From: Flammeovirga sp. SJP92
GTDB taxonomy: Bacteria; Bacteroidota; Bacteroidia; Cytophagales; Flammeovirgaceae
Assembly: GCF_001583495.1 (NCBI RefSeq)
Contig: NZ_LQAQ01000111.1
Coordinates: 186,001 to 250,000 of the forward strand
Length of the DNA: 64,000 nucleotides
Direction of reading: 5' to 3'
Part shown: positions 34,240 through 43,616 of the stretch, in pieces
Numbering within the stretch: position 1 is the first letter of the stretch
How the letters are laid out: the number at the start of each line of letters is the position of its first letter
Translations under genes and position numbers: made by a program
The notes under the pieces: generated by a model
Database searches by the model: none
What the model was told of the DNA's origin: nothing
What the model saw: only the letters and a program-made list of their open reading frames with translations

Positions 34240-36330
34240 CTATTGGATACCTTGAATTGCAGTAATGATCACTGTATTTAAGATATCTTCTACTAAACAA
34301 CCTCTACTTAAGTCGTTAACTGGCTTGTTCAAACCTTGAAGAACCGGACCAATTGCTAATGCTCCTGTTTCTCTTTGAACGGCCTTATAAGTGTTGTTAC
34401 CTGTGTTCAAGTCAGGGAAGATCAATACGTTTGCTTGACCAGCTACTTCAGAACCAGGCATTTTCTTTTGTCCTACAGTTGCATCTACAGCAGCATCGTA
34501 CTGAATAGGACCTTCAATTTTAAGATCAGGACGCTTTGCTTTTGCAATTTCAGTTGCTTTACGAACTTTCTCTACTTCCTCACCAGATCCAGATGAACCA
34601 GAAGAATAAGAAAGCATTGCGATTTTTGGCTCAATACCAAATGCGATAGCAGTTTCAGCAGAAGAAAGTGCAATTTCAGCCAATTGATCTGAATTTGGAT
34701 TAGGGTTTACAGCACAGTCACCATATACTAAAACTCTATCCGGTAAACTCATAAAGAATACTGAAGATACTACTGATGTACCAGGTTTAGTTTTGATTAC
34801 TTGTAATGCTGGACGGATTGTAGCGGCTGTAGTATGTACTGCACCTGAAACCATACCGTTAGCATCACCCATTTGTACCATCATAGTACCGAAATATGAA
34901 ACGTCTGACATTGCATCCGTTGCCATATCCAAGTTCATACCTTTATGCTTTCTTAATTCATATAAAGTATTTACGTACTCATTGAATTTCACATATTCTA
35001 CAGGGTTGATTACCTCCACTAAGTCAAAATCAAGATTGATTGCATTTTTTCTAGCAATGTCAACCAACTCGTCTTTTTTACCTAGTAATACAATATCAAC
35101 AATATTTTGAGTAGCAAGAATAGCAGTAGCCTCAAGGATTCTTGGATCGTTACCTTCAGGCAATACAATTTTTGCTTTCTTTTTCTTAGCACGTTGCGTT
35201 AATGTGTACTGGAACATTTTTGGAGTCATACCATCAATCTTCACAGTGCTCAATAACTCCTCTAACATTTTTGAATCAACATGTTGTTCAAAAAGTTCTT
35301 TTGCATAAGCGATACGAGTTAGATCATTTGGACGCATAGATGCAGTAACATCCGCAGCAGAATTTGCAGTATGATAAGTGTTTTCCTTTACTGAAAGTAC
35401 AGGGAACATATCTTTCATACCTTCAATTACTTTCTTGATAGAGTCGTCTGGCTCTAATCCAGTAGTTAAAAGTAAACCTGCAATGTTAGGGTAATTCTGA
35501 GATCTATGTGCAGATAATGTACCTAAAACGATGTCACCTCTATCGCCAGGAGTCATTACCAATGAGTTGTCTTTGATCTTCGGTAAGAAGTTTTGCATTT
35601 GCATAGCGGCAATAGTCATATTGTCAACCAATACATCAAGATTTCTTACTCCGTATAAGACTTTTGCATCTAAGTGCTCTGCAATATCTCTGATTGTTGG
35701 ACTTGAGATTCTCTCATCTGCTGGTATAGTTGCTAAAAGCATACTTTTGCTTGCAAATTTCTCAGCTAACCCTCTATGTAATTCAGTTACGATATCAGGA
35801 TTTACTCTATTGACAATTGCACCAATCACTTGGCAGTCGTTTGACTTGAATTCATCAATAGCAACTCTCAATGAGTCAGTACAGTCATCAAGAGATTTTT
35901 TGTGTGCGTTTGTTAAGATTAGAACAGGAGCCGCTAAGTTTTTAGCAAACTCAATATTCAAGCTATGTTCTAATGTAATACTATTTTTATAATCACTACT
36001 TTCAATTAGAATAAAGTCGAAACGCTCTTCTAATTTTTTGTATTTATCGATTACGATTTCAAGCATCTCATCTTTTTTGCCTTGAGAGATAAGCTCGTTT
36101 GCTCTTTTCAGCGTCAAACCATAAGCTTCCTCATGCGTTTGGTCTAGTCCGAAGTGCTCGATTACCAAAGAAATGTGTTCATCTTCTTTTCCAGAGTTGA
36201 AGTCTCCAATTACTGGTTTGAAGAAGCCCACTTTAGAACTTTTACGTAACGAGTTTTCTAGAATACCCAAGGCAACTAAGGCTTTGCCACTATTAGGCTC
36301 TGCAGTACTGATGTAAATCGAATTTGTCAT
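34240..36330 (-). CDS. pta: Phosphate acetyltransferase, long form with DRTGG and BioD-like N-terminus
   Basis: 696 residues, the long PTA type. It makes acetyl-phosphate from acetyl-CoA. Residues 1-200 are an ATP-grasp/BioD-like P-loop domain (STAEPNSGKALVALG). Residues ~210-330 are DRTGG-like (GDRGDIVLGTLSAH). The C-terminal ~330 residues are the catalytic PTA_PTB domain (KIVLPEGNDPRILEATAIL, VVSSVFFMSLPDRVLVYGDC, SYSSGSSGSGEEVEKV). It is cytoplasmic and first in the pta-ackA operon. An upstream terminator candidate separates it from the RidA gene, so it probably has its own promoter in the 36331-36380 region. Confidence 0.97.
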   Translation of the reverse strand: MTNSIYISTAEPNSGKALVALGILENSLRKSSKVGFFKPVIGDFNSGKEDEHISLVIEHFGLDQTHEEAYGLTLKRANELISQGKKDEMLEIVIDKYKKLEERFDFILIESSDYKNSITLEHSLNIEFAKNLAAPVLILTNAHKKSLDDCTDSLRVAIDEFKSNDCQVIGAIVNRVNPDIVTELHRGLAEKFASKSMLLATIPADERISSPTIRDIAEHLDAKVLYGVRNLDVLVDNMTIAAMQMQNFLPKIKDNSLVMTPGDRGDIVLGTLSAHRSQNYPNIAGLLLTTGLEPDDSIKKVIEGMKDMFPVLSVKENTYHTANSAADVTASMRPNDLTRIAYAKELFEQHVDSKMLEELLSTVKIDGMTPKMFQYTLTQRAKKKKAKIVLPEGNDPRILEATAILATQNIVDIVLLGKKDELVDIARKNAINLDFDLVEVINPVEYVKFNEYVNTLYELRKHKGMNLDMATDAMSDVSYFGTMMVQMGDANGMVSGAVHTTAATIRPALQVIKTKPGTSVVSSVFFMSLPDRVLVYGDCAVNPNPNSDQLAEIALSSAETAIAFGIEPKIAMLSYSSGSSGSGEEVEKVRKATEIAKAKRPDLKIEGPIQYDAAVDATVGQKKMPGSEVAGQANVLIFPDLNTGNNTYKAVQRETGALAIGPVLQGLNKPVNDLSRGCLVEDILNTVIITAIQGIQ

Positions 36331-36380
36331 TTGATTTGAAATGGTGGTTGATTTTTATATGCGTGGTAGATAAAATGAAT

Positions 36381-36415
36381 AATAGAGATCTCCCAACAAT
36401 GAAAAGATCTCTATT
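36381..36415 (-). terminator. Hairpin between the RidA gene and pta
   Basis: Perfect 11-bp stem AATAGAGATCT / AGATCTCTATT with a 13-base loop. On the minus strand the sequence after it is ATTCATTTT, a weak T tract. Probably the RidA gene terminator. Confidence 0.55.
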
Positions 36416-36526
36416 TATGCACGTATTATCAAATTCTATGTTTCAATTAATTGTGAATTATTACTAATGCATCGATTTAAGATAACATTTGATAAAAACA
36501 ATCTACGAAACAGGTCATTTTTTTAC

Positions 36527-36907
36527 TTATTTAATTGCAATACAAGAGATCTCAATTCCTACATCTTTTGGCAGACGGGCTACTTGTACCGTCTCTCTTG
36601 CAGGTGCAGTCTCTTCATTGAAGTAAGTAGCATATACTTCATTTATCCTCGCAAAGTCATTCATATCTCTGACAAAGATACTACATTTGACTACATTCTC
36701 ATAAGTCATTCCGGCCTCCTTTAAAATGAAACCAAGATTCTTCATTACCTGATGTGTTTCATTCTCGATTGAATCAGACACAAATTCTCCTGTTGACTGG
36801 TTGATGCCGATTTGACCAGATACATAAAGAGTGTCATTCGTTAAAATAGCTTGAGAATACGGCCCTAAGGGTGATGGGGCAAGTTCACTAAAAATAATTT
36901 CTTTCAT
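36527..36907 (-). CDS. ridA: RidA family deaminase
   Basis: 126 residues with the RidA/YjgF signature: PSPLGPYSQAILTNDTLYVSGQIG, SIFVRDMNDFARINEVYATYF, and PARETVQVARLPKDVGIEI, including the Arg that binds the iminic substrate. It hydrolyses reactive 2-aminoacrylate/iminopropionate made by PLP enzymes, protecting those enzymes. It is cytoplasmic, monocistronic by its flanking signals, with a -7 box at 36939-36946. Confidence 0.93.
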   Translation of the reverse strand: MKEIIFSELAPSPLGPYSQAILTNDTLYVSGQIGINQSTGEFVSDSIENETHQVMKNLGFILKEAGMTYENVVKCSIFVRDMNDFARINEVYATYFNEETAPARETVQVARLPKDVGIEISCIAIK

Positions 36908-36938
36908 TAGAGTAAATTTAATTTTTCGTTTTACTCTG

Positions 36939-36946
36939 CAAAAATA
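36939..36946 (-). promoter_or_regulatory. Candidate -7 promoter box for ridA
   Basis: On the minus strand this reads TATTTTTG, matching TAnnTTTG, 32 bases before the ATG at 36907. Confidence 0.4.
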
Positions 36947-36990
36947 GATAGATACTTTTACCCTCTAAGTGACAGATGTCAGTTTTTTTC

Positions 36991-37347
36991 TTAATTATTC
37001 GAAATTTGTTGGATTTGCATTAACAAAATTCCGCATTTTTCAAGAAAGCCTTCCACTTTGTTACTAATTTCTTTCTCATCGACATTTCCATGATCTTTCT
37101 CTAGGTAAATGATAGTTTCTTTCAAACTAGTAACTCCAAGTACTAGCATAGATGGTTTTAATTTATGAGCCACTTTACCTATGGTAGTCCAATCATGCAA
37201 TTTATAGGCATCAGTTATTTCCTTAATACCATCTTTAAGGTTACCAGTAAAAGAATTGAGCATTTTATCTACAAATCCTTGGTCGCCTCTTGAGAGCATT
37301 TCTAACTGAGATAGATTATAAAGTTGTGTATTTTGAACTGTACTCAT
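36991..37347 (-). CDS. HPt (histidine phosphotransfer) protein
   Basis: 118 residues forming one HPt four-helix bundle. The phosphoacceptor is His61 in VAHKLKPSM, with the helical surroundings FVDKMLNSFTGNLKDG. It passes phosphate between a kinase and a receiver. It lies 11 bases downstream of the sigma-54 activator gene and is co-transcribed with it, which suggests a relay to or from that regulator. No histidine kinase is adjacent. Confidence 0.88.
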   Translation of the reverse strand: MSTVQNTQLYNLSQLEMLSRGDQGFVDKMLNSFTGNLKDGIKEITDAYKLHDWTTIGKVAHKLKPSMLVLGVTSLKETIIYLEKDHGNVDEKEISNKVEGFLEKCGILLMQIQQISNN

Positions 37348-37358
37348 GAGAATAAAAT

Positions 37359-38654
37359 TTAGGTTTTTGGTTTGGTCAATTTGCCTTCAGCAATCCACTT
37401 ATAAATTTTAGACTTGCTCATTTCAAGCTTGTCTGCTACAAAGTTCACCTTTCCTGAGTACTTTTTCAAAAAGTGCTCAATGATCTCAATGTTATATTCT
37501 TCAAGAGTTCGTTCTTTTTCCAACAAATTAATATCGTTTTTTTGATATTCAATTAATATGTCACTTGCACTTATTACATAATTGGAGGAAAGAACAACAC
37601 TCAAATCAATGATCGCCTTTAGTTGTCTAATGTTGCCAGGAAAGCTGTAATTGAGTAGTTTTTGAACAGCACTATTGCCTAGTGTTTTTTGTGGCTGAAT
37701 ATTATTTTCCTGACAAACCATTACCAAAAAGTTATTGGTGAGTTCAATAATATCCTCTTTTCTTTCCCTTAAAGGAGGGAGGTGAATTGGAAGTCCCAAA
37801 ATTCTGTAATAAAGGTCTTCACGGAATGTATTATTGGACACTTCTGAGTAAAGATCACGGTGAGTGGCAGTGATAAGTCGTACATCCGTTTTTATGACAT
37901 CATTTCCACCAAGGCGGGTCAATTCTCCTTCTTGTAGGACTCTTAGAAGTTTTGTTTGAAGATCTAGAGGAAGCTCTCCAATTTCATCTAAAAATAATGT
38001 TCCTCCTTTGGCTTCCTCAAACTTTCCAATCCTTCTCTGTGTGGCTCCCGTAAATGCTCCCTGTTCATAACCAAACAATTCACTTTCGATAAGGTCTTTG
38101 GGTATGGACGCAATGTTAACAGCTACCATATTATTGTGACCGCGATGAGAGTTTTCGTGAATTGATCTCGCTACCAGCTCTTTACCTGTTCCAGTTTCAC
38201 CTGTTATGTTGACAGTAATATTACTGGTGGATGCTTTCTTCATCAAATGGAAAACTTTTTCAATGGCTTTAGAGCTTCCTTTAATTAAATCTGAGAATGT
38301 GAAATTATTTTTATTTGTATCGATGGAGATGTTAGAAAAATGATTCTTTAGCCTCTCTTCAAAATTTTCATCATGTAATATATAATGCTGGATTTCATTT
38401 TTTTGGTAGAATTCTAAATTTTGAATACAATTTTTTGTTGAAATAATATACTTTGTTGCATTACCGAACTCTGTATTGATTGCTTTTAGGTCTAATTCCA
38501 CATTGGAATGAATAGTTTGTTCATCTATAATAATGATTTCAATATCTTCAAAATGCAAAAGATCCTCTATATATGAATATACTTTTAATTGGGGTAAGAA
38601 AGGGAGGAAGTAATGACTGAGATCTGTTGTATTAGTAAGGAGTATTGCATTCAT
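37359..38654 (-). CDS. Sigma-54-dependent transcriptional activator with degenerate receiver-like N-terminus
   Basis: 431 residues. The first ~120 have the size of a receiver domain but lack the paired acidic residues near the start and the C-terminal Lys; only IIIIDEQT resembles the beta-3 end. The AAA+ domain (~125-360) has Walker [12 protein letters not shown], the sigma-54 contact loop GAFTGA, and Walker [12 protein letters not shown]. The C-terminus has a Fis-type HTH ([21 protein letters not shown]). It opens promoters with RpoN. It is operon-linked to an HPt gene. No -12/-24 promoter was found in this window, so targets lie elsewhere. Confidence 0.88.
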   Translation of the reverse strand: MNAILLTNTTDLSHYFLPFLPQLKVYSYIEDLLHFEDIEIIIIDEQTIHSNVELDLKAINTEFGNATKYIISTKNCIQNLEFYQKNEIQHYILHDENFEERLKNHFSNISIDTNKNNFTFSDLIKGSSKAIEKVFHLMKKASTSNITVNITGETGTGKELVARSIHENSHRGHNNMVAVNIASIPKDLIESELFGYEQGAFTGATQRRIGKFEEAKGGTLFLDEIGELPLDLQTKLLRVLQEGELTRLGGNDVIKTDVRLITATHRDLYSEVSNNTFREDLYYRILGLPIHLPPLRERKEDIIELTNNFLVMVCQENNIQPQKTLGNSAVQKLLNYSFPGNIRQLKAIIDLSVVLSSNYVISASDILIEYQKNDINLLEKERTLEEYNIEIIEHFLKKYSGKVNFVADKLEMSKSKIYKWIAEGKLTKPKT

Positions 38655-38683
38655 TTTAAAAAGGATTGATTAGTAATGAATTG

Positions 38684-38691
38684 CAAATTTA
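38684..38691 (-). promoter_or_regulatory. Candidate -7 promoter box for the sigma-54 activator/HPt operon
   Basis: On the minus strand this reads TAAATTTG, 30 bases before the ATG at 38654. It sits immediately after the terminator of the carbonic anhydrase gene. Confidence 0.45.
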
Positions 38692-38692
38692 T

Positions 38693-38723
38693 AAAAAAAG
38701 GCGACCTTGAAAAGATCACCTTT
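38693..38723 (-). terminator. Terminator of the carbonic anhydrase gene
   Basis: Minus-strand stem AAAGGTGATC / GGTCGCCTTT (two G-U pairs) with a 7-base loop, followed by a run of seven T. Confidence 0.7.
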
Positions 38724-38760
38724 ATTTTATAGTCTTTTATATCTAATTTCTCTATTGAAA

Positions 38761-39537
38761 TTAGTTTGAAGAAACATATAGATCTTCTTTTTCTACATAT
38801 CTTCCTTTCAAATCTTGAATATGTCTGGCGTTATTGCCTTCTATTTTGTTCATAATTTTGATCTGTTCTTCTGATGCTTCAAAAATTACTTGATTAACAT
38901 GCCAAGAAACAGTCTCTGTGAATGGAGGAGTAGTTAAAGAACCATTGTAATGAAAATAATGTTTCATCTCTTCACAATCATAACTTCCAAAAAGATCTTC
39001 AAGGTTGACTTCAGCTTCATTTACTTTTACCAACCCATTACTATCTTTAGGGATTTTATTTATGAACTCATTTAAGAATTTATTTTCCTTACCCATTTTA
39101 AATAAAACACCGATTACAAGGAAATGTGGCTTATCAGATTCATCATTATCTAATACATTTACCATGTGCATTTCCATAGGGTAGGTAATACCATCGATCT
39201 GATGTTCAGATGGGGTATGAAAATGTAGCTGTTTAAAACTGTATTGGTCATCTCCAAAAACTAATTTTGAAGTACTGTCAAAATCAATTTGCACAGTATG
39301 GCCTTTGTTTTCTACTGCATTACAGTGTGCCTCAATATTAATTCTAGACTTAATTATCCCTTTTGTTCTCTGAGAAAGGATATTGATTGGTGACTGTATA
39401 TCTCCAAAATCACATTCTGCTTCTGTGTATGCTATATTACCATCGTGGTGATCAGTATTTTGCTTTTCAGTTTTTGAACATGAGAATGTTACGAAAGTGA
39501 GACAGATAATACTAATTTTTGCTAGTGTTAATTTCAT
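38761..39537 (-). CDS. Alpha-class carbonic anhydrase, lipoprotein
   Basis: 258 residues from the ATG at 39537 (MKLTLAKISIICLTFVTFSC); an ATG at 39579 would add 14 residues ahead of the signal. The lipobox Cys follows VTFS. The fold is alpha-CA: DIQSPINI, the zinc His pair in QLHFHTPSEH, the third zinc His in MEMHMVN, and YNGSLTTPPFTETVSWHV, the substrate-pocket Thr region. It interconverts CO2 and bicarbonate in the periplasm or on the cell surface. All key residues are present. It is transcribed alone. Confidence 0.92.
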   Translation of the reverse strand: MKLTLAKISIICLTFVTFSCSKTEKQNTDHHDGNIAYTEAECDFGDIQSPINILSQRTKGIIKSRINIEAHCNAVENKGHTVQIDFDSTSKLVFGDDQYSFKQLHFHTPSEHQIDGITYPMEMHMVNVLDNDESDKPHFLVIGVLFKMGKENKFLNEFINKIPKDSNGLVKVNEAEVNLEDLFGSYDCEEMKHYFHYNGSLTTPPFTETVSWHVNQVIFEASEEQIKIMNKIEGNNARHIQDLKGRYVEKEDLYVSSN

Positions 39538-39931
39538 AATAAAATGAGAGTTTTCTAAACGGATTATTTCACCGCTCAAATGTCATGTAAATAGTAATAA
39601 TAAGTAGTGACTATAAAGAATCAAATATGGTAATTATTATCATCAAATTAGAATTCCATCAAAATAAATAACATTTAACGAATTTTTAGTTTTAAATATT
39701 TCTTAATGTTTCATTTGATACTTTGTTAAGTTACGTTGTTATATGTAGTGATATTTAGGAAATTAGCTATTTATCTCTTCAAAAAATGATGTTATAAATT
39801 ACTTGATGTGTTTTATATATAACATTTTGTGAAATTTGGGTATTTTTCATGTTTAAATTTCAAGAACAAAATTAGCTCTATCATATTTGTAACATAATTA
39901 AGGATTTAACAAAGAAAACAGATTTAGTGCG
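39538..39931. other. Intergenic stretch of about 390 bases, AT-rich
   Basis: Separates the divergent carbonic anhydrase and aspartate kinase genes and presumably holds both promoters. CATATTTG at about 39881 is one mismatch from the -7 consensus and faces aspartate kinase. No gene or strong repeat was recognised. Confidence 0.4.
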
Positions 39932-41257
39932 ATGTTAGTTTATAAGTTTGGAGGTACTTCGGTAGGTTCAGCAGAACGAATGGTTCAAGTTTCAAATCTA
40001 ATTGTGGATGAAAAGCCAAAAATAGTTGTATTGTCAGCTGTTTCAGGTACGACTAATGCGTTAGTAGGTATTTGTGATGCTTACTTTGCAGGCGATAAGC
40101 AATTAGTAGAGAAATTAGTCGCTGATTTTAAGCCAAAGTATGATCAACATATATATGAACTTCTTCAAGAAGAATCTTCAAGAGAAGAGGCTCATGCATT
40201 AATGGATGAAAAATATGCATTGTTAAATTCTTATGCTGTAGAAGGTTTTTCAACAGAACAGGAGAGAGAAATTCATGCACAAGGTGAATTAATTTCCACT
40301 AAATTGATGCACTTATACCTTTCTGAACAAGGAGTGAAGTCAGTGCTTTTGCCCGCTCTTGACTTTATGAGATCTGAAAATGGAGAGCCTTTATATGATG
40401 AAATCGAAAAAAGATTAGCAGCTATTCTAGCGGAGCATAAAGAGGATAACTTGTTTATTACTCAAGGTTATATCTGTACGAATGAATTTGAAAAAATAGA
40501 TAACTTGCAAAGAGGTGGTAGTGATTATACTGCTACAATTGTTGGTGCTTGTATCAATGCTGAAGAAGTTCAAATCTGGACTGATATTGATGGCATGCAC
40601 AATAACGACCCTCGTTTTGTAGAAAATACAAAAGCAGTAGAACAATTAACATATGATGAAGCAGCGGAGTTAGCGTACTTCGGTGCAAAAATCCTTCATC
40701 CGCTTGCTGTTTTACCTGCTCAAACAAAAGATATTCCGGTAAGATTGAAGAATACAATGGCTCCTAGAGCTTTTGGTACTTTGATTGGACCAACTTCGGA
40801 TAATGCAATTCCTGTAAAATCAGTTGCTGCTAAAAATGGTATTGTTGCCATTAAAATCAAATCAAGCCGAATGTTAATGGCTTACGGTTTCTTAAAACAA
40901 GTATTTGAAGTATTTGAGAAATACAGTACGCCAATTGATATGATTACAACTTCAGAAGTGGCAGTTTCATTGACGATTGACAATGATACACATTTAGAAG
41001 AAATCGTTCGTGACTTACAATCATTAGGTTTAGTAGAAGTAGACAAAGACATGACAATTGTTTGTGTAGTAGGTCAAATGCTTGTTGAAAATGCAAATAT
41101 TGTCTCATCTGTGGTTAACGCATTAAAATCGTTGCCTGTTAGAATGATTTCTTATGGTGGTAGTAAGAGTAACATTTCTGTATTGATACCAACTTTTGAG
41201 AAAAACAATGCACTGAATTTATTACACAAAGAATTATACAGCGAAGCATTGGTTTAA
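39932..41257 (+). CDS. lysC: Aspartate kinase (monofunctional, with C-terminal ACT domains)
   Basis: 441 residues. It phosphorylates aspartate in the first step to lysine, threonine and methionine. The N-terminal kinase domain shows KFGGTSVGSAERM, RGGSDYTATIVG, and VQIWTDIDGMHNNDPRFV. The C-terminal ~150 residues hold two ACT domains (VAIKIKSSRMLMAYGFLKQVFE, VCVVGQMLVENANIVSSVVN), the site of amino-acid feedback. It is a single gene ending at a good terminator, not fused to homoserine dehydrogenase. Which amino acid inhibits it cannot be told. Confidence 0.94.
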   Translation: MLVYKFGGTSVGSAERMVQVSNLIVDEKPKIVVLSAVSGTTNALVGICDAYFAGDKQLVEKLVADFKPKYDQHIYELLQEESSREEAHALMDEKYALLNSYAVEGFSTEQEREIHAQGELISTKLMHLYLSEQGVKSVLLPALDFMRSENGEPLYDEIEKRLAAILAEHKEDNLFITQGYICTNEFEKIDNLQRGGSDYTATIVGACINAEEVQIWTDIDGMHNNDPRFVENTKAVEQLTYDEAAELAYFGAKILHPLAVLPAQTKDIPVRLKNTMAPRAFGTLIGPTSDNAIPVKSVAAKNGIVAIKIKSSRMLMAYGFLKQVFEVFEKYSTPIDMITTSEVAVSLTIDNDTHLEEIVRDLQSLGLVEVDKDMTIVCVVGQMLVENANIVSSVVNALKSLPVRMISYGGSKSNISVLIPTFEKNNALNLLHKELYSEALV

Positions 41258-41297
41258 TGACCAATCTGTCAAAAAAAAGATAAAAATAGATTTCAGG

Positions 41298-41331
41298 GGC
41301 TCCAGCGACTCGTTTGTTGGAGTCTTTTTTT
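41298..41331 (+). terminator. Terminator of the aspartate kinase gene
   Basis: Stem GGCTCCA / TGGAGTC (one G-U pair) with a 13-base loop, followed by seven T. Confidence 0.75.
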
Positions 41332-41461
41332 GTTTCAACAGGAATTGACATTAATATTGTTGTTTTGTAAATTATTGGGCAATAATCATTAAAAAATTAC
41401 TTTTTTAGTGAGATTTACCCATCTTTTTCATTTGTTTGTAAATACTACAGTATTAACTACT

Positions 41462-41469
41462 TAAATTTG
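41462..41469 (+). promoter_or_regulatory. Candidate -7 promoter box for the amidase gene
   Basis: TAAATTTG matches TAnnTTTG, with TTTG elements about 23 bases upstream near the -33 position. It lies 25 bases before the ATG at 41494. Confidence 0.45.
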
Positions 41470-41493
41470 GAGCCCTAATTAAGATCACGCGTA

Positions 41494-42822
41494 ATGCTCA
41501 GACAATCCCTAAAAATACTTTTTTTTTCAATTCTACTCTTTTTTGAGGTAGGTGGGGATGTTTATGCTCAAATGAATAAACAACTTGCTAATTACTACAA
41601 AAGAAGAGCAGAAAAGTACCTTGTCAAAAGCCCGTATCTTTATGAATATTTTACTATCAATGAGAGAGGAATAACTATTTATGCTTCTGCATTGCATCAT
41701 AAAAGGGGTATGCCAGAATTTTTTCTTCCATGGAATGAGCTTTCCACTTTGAAAGATGTTTTTGAATTTACAGATAGAAATTTCCAATATAATGTCTACG
41801 CCACAAAAGGAGTAAAACCATTTTCAGAAGACTTGATTCAAACTATTAGGATATTAAAGCTGAATCATAATTTTATTCCTACTACAGTGATGAAACCACT
41901 TTCGGGAATAAGAGTAGCTATTGATCCTGGACATATAGCATCGGACATGAAAATGGCCAAAATTGAAGGGCGGTTTATTGATATGACATTAGCCAATGGA
42001 GAAAAAATCAATCTGAGGGAAGGAGATTTAACACTGACTACAGCTTATGTCTTGAAAGACAGTTTAGAAAAATATGGAGCTGAGGTTTTTCTGACAAGAA
42101 CTTCAGTAGGAAATAAAGGTGCATCCAATGAGTCTTATGATTCATGGAAAAGCAAGCATCTCCCCAATAAACTAAGAACGCATCGAAAGCTAACAAAAAA
42201 ACAATTGTTGCACATTCTTTATCATTCACCTGAATCTAAAATTTATAGGGATTATTACCTTCAGGATGATTTAGAAATAAGAGCTAATAAAATCAATTAC
42301 TTCAAGCCGGATGTTACGGTAGTATTGCATTACAACGCAGATGAATTGAATGTAGGATGGCAAAAACCATCTCAGCGAAACTTCAGTATGGTGTTTGTTC
42401 CAGGTTCCTTTATGCGTAAAGAATTAGCAACAAAAAGAGATCGATATGACTTCCTCAGAATACTGGTGAGTGATAATACGAAGGACTCTTATTTCCTTAG
42501 CAAATTTATAATGGAACAGTTTGTTGATTACCTCAAAGTACCAGCGGTCAATAACACCAATGAACCACGCTATTTGAAGAATGTAGCAATGCCTTTAGGG
42601 AATGGAATTTATGCAAGAAATCTTCGTCTATGTAGGCTGTTAAACAGTCCATTATGTTATGGGGAACCTCTGTTGCAAGACAATATTAATGAACTCAAAG
42701 CACTGAACGATAACGATCTGAAAACAGGTAAAATTTCTGAAAGAGTGATTGAAGTAGCCAACAGTTATTTTTATGGCATATTAGAATATGTCAATTATCA
42801 GAAGACCAAGCATACACCCTAA
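41494..42822 (+). CDS. N-acetylmuramoyl-L-alanine amidase (amidase_3 type)
   Basis: 442 residues with a signal peptide (MLRQSLKILFFSILLFFEVGGDVYAQ). The N-terminal ~115 residues have no recognised family. From ~130 comes an amidase_3 domain: VAIDPGH (zinc His), LREGDLTLTTAYVLKDSL (zinc Glu), AEVFLTRT, RANKINYFKPDVTVVLHYNAD (zinc His), and LCYGEPLLQDN with the catalytic Glu. It cuts the bond between MurNAc and the stem peptide in the periplasm. A ~100-residue insertion between the Glu and second His motifs makes it longer than usual. Confidence 0.87.
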   Translation: MLRQSLKILFFSILLFFEVGGDVYAQMNKQLANYYKRRAEKYLVKSPYLYEYFTINERGITIYASALHHKRGMPEFFLPWNELSTLKDVFEFTDRNFQYNVYATKGVKPFSEDLIQTIRILKLNHNFIPTTVMKPLSGIRVAIDPGHIASDMKMAKIEGRFIDMTLANGEKINLREGDLTLTTAYVLKDSLEKYGAEVFLTRTSVGNKGASNESYDSWKSKHLPNKLRTHRKLTKKQLLHILYHSPESKIYRDYYLQDDLEIRANKINYFKPDVTVVLHYNADELNVGWQKPSQRNFSMVFVPGSFMRKELATKRDRYDFLRILVSDNTKDSYFLSKFIMEQFVDYLKVPAVNNTNEPRYLKNVAMPLGNGIYARNLRLCRLLNSPLCYGEPLLQDNINELKALNDNDLKTGKISERVIEVANSYFYGILEYVNYQKTKHTP

Positions 42823-43013
42823 ATTTACTTCTAGCATATTTTGTGAACTGAATTGTTTTTTACTTTTTCGAAATTTTAGTTGGTGTAATTCGTAATTAAC
42901 AAAATATTCTAATAAATTGCGATATTCTATCTTAATGATAAATGAATATTTTATTTCTATAAACTATCGAAATATACTCACAGCACATATTTAATCATTA
43001 TAATTACTTATAA

Positions 43014-43499
43014 ATGTCAACGTTTAAAAAAGCAGTATTAAGGCTTGATCAAACTGATAGAAGAATATTGGATATTCTTCAGAAACAAGCTAAAATAACA
43101 AACGCTCAGTTATCCAAAGAGATTGACTTATCTCCAGCCCCTACGTTGGAAAGAGTAAAAAAATTGGAGAACTCAGGCATCATTGAAAGTTACCATGCAA
43201 AGTTGAATACCAAAGCTTTAGGCTTGGGAGTAACTACTTTTGTTAACGTAAAAATCGAGAAGCACAATCAAGAAAATCATACGTCTTTCTTAAAGCAAGT
43301 AGAGAATATTCCTGAGGTTATTGAATGTCATCACGTTACTGGTAATAGCCATTACTTGTTGAAAGTCATAACAACTGATATTGAAGAGTATCAAAGAGTT
43401 TTATTAAATAAACTTAGTGAAATTAAAGAGGTAGATGATTTACAGTCAATGATTGTACTTTCATCGCCAAAAGATGCTCATACGATTCCAGTGCCTTAG
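43014..43499 (+). CDS. Lrp/AsnC family transcriptional regulator
   Basis: 161 residues. An N-terminal AsnC-type HTH (LDQTDRRILDILQKQAKIT, then SPAPTLERVKKLENSGIIES) is followed by a RAM/ACT-type ligand-binding domain (TFVNVKIEKHNQENHTSFL ... IECHHVTGNSHYLLKV). It is a typical amino-acid-responsive regulator acting as a multimer. The direct target is not known. A hairpin separates it from the M28 peptidase gene downstream, so co-transcription is uncertain. Confidence 0.93.
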   Translation: MSTFKKAVLRLDQTDRRILDILQKQAKITNAQLSKEIDLSPAPTLERVKKLENSGIIESYHAKLNTKALGLGVTTFVNVKIEKHNQENHTSFLKQVENIPEVIECHHVTGNSHYLLKVITTDIEEYQRVLLNKLSEIKEVDDLQSMIVLSSPKDAHTIPVP

Positions 43500-43528
43500 G
43501 TCTTTTTTAAAAAATAAATCTAGCAATT

Positions 43529-43573
43529 ATGATTAGTGTCTAATGCTCATTTTAAACGTTGGACACTAATCAT
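43529..43573 (+). other. Strong inverted repeat between the Lrp-type and peptidase genes
   Basis: ATGATTAGTGTC / GACACTAATCAT, 12 bp perfect, extendable to about 17 pairs with wobbles around an ~11-base loop. No T run follows on +, so it is not a standard terminator. It may be an operator or an RNA structure. Confidence 0.5.
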
Positions 43574-43616
43574 ATTACCAATTCAATTCAATATAACTAC
43601 CCAGCCGTAGCGTTTT

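Noticed and set aside
35531-35992. A 153-residue frame antisense to pta
   Set aside because: It lies fully inside a highly conserved enzyme gene on the other strand and looks like composition only.
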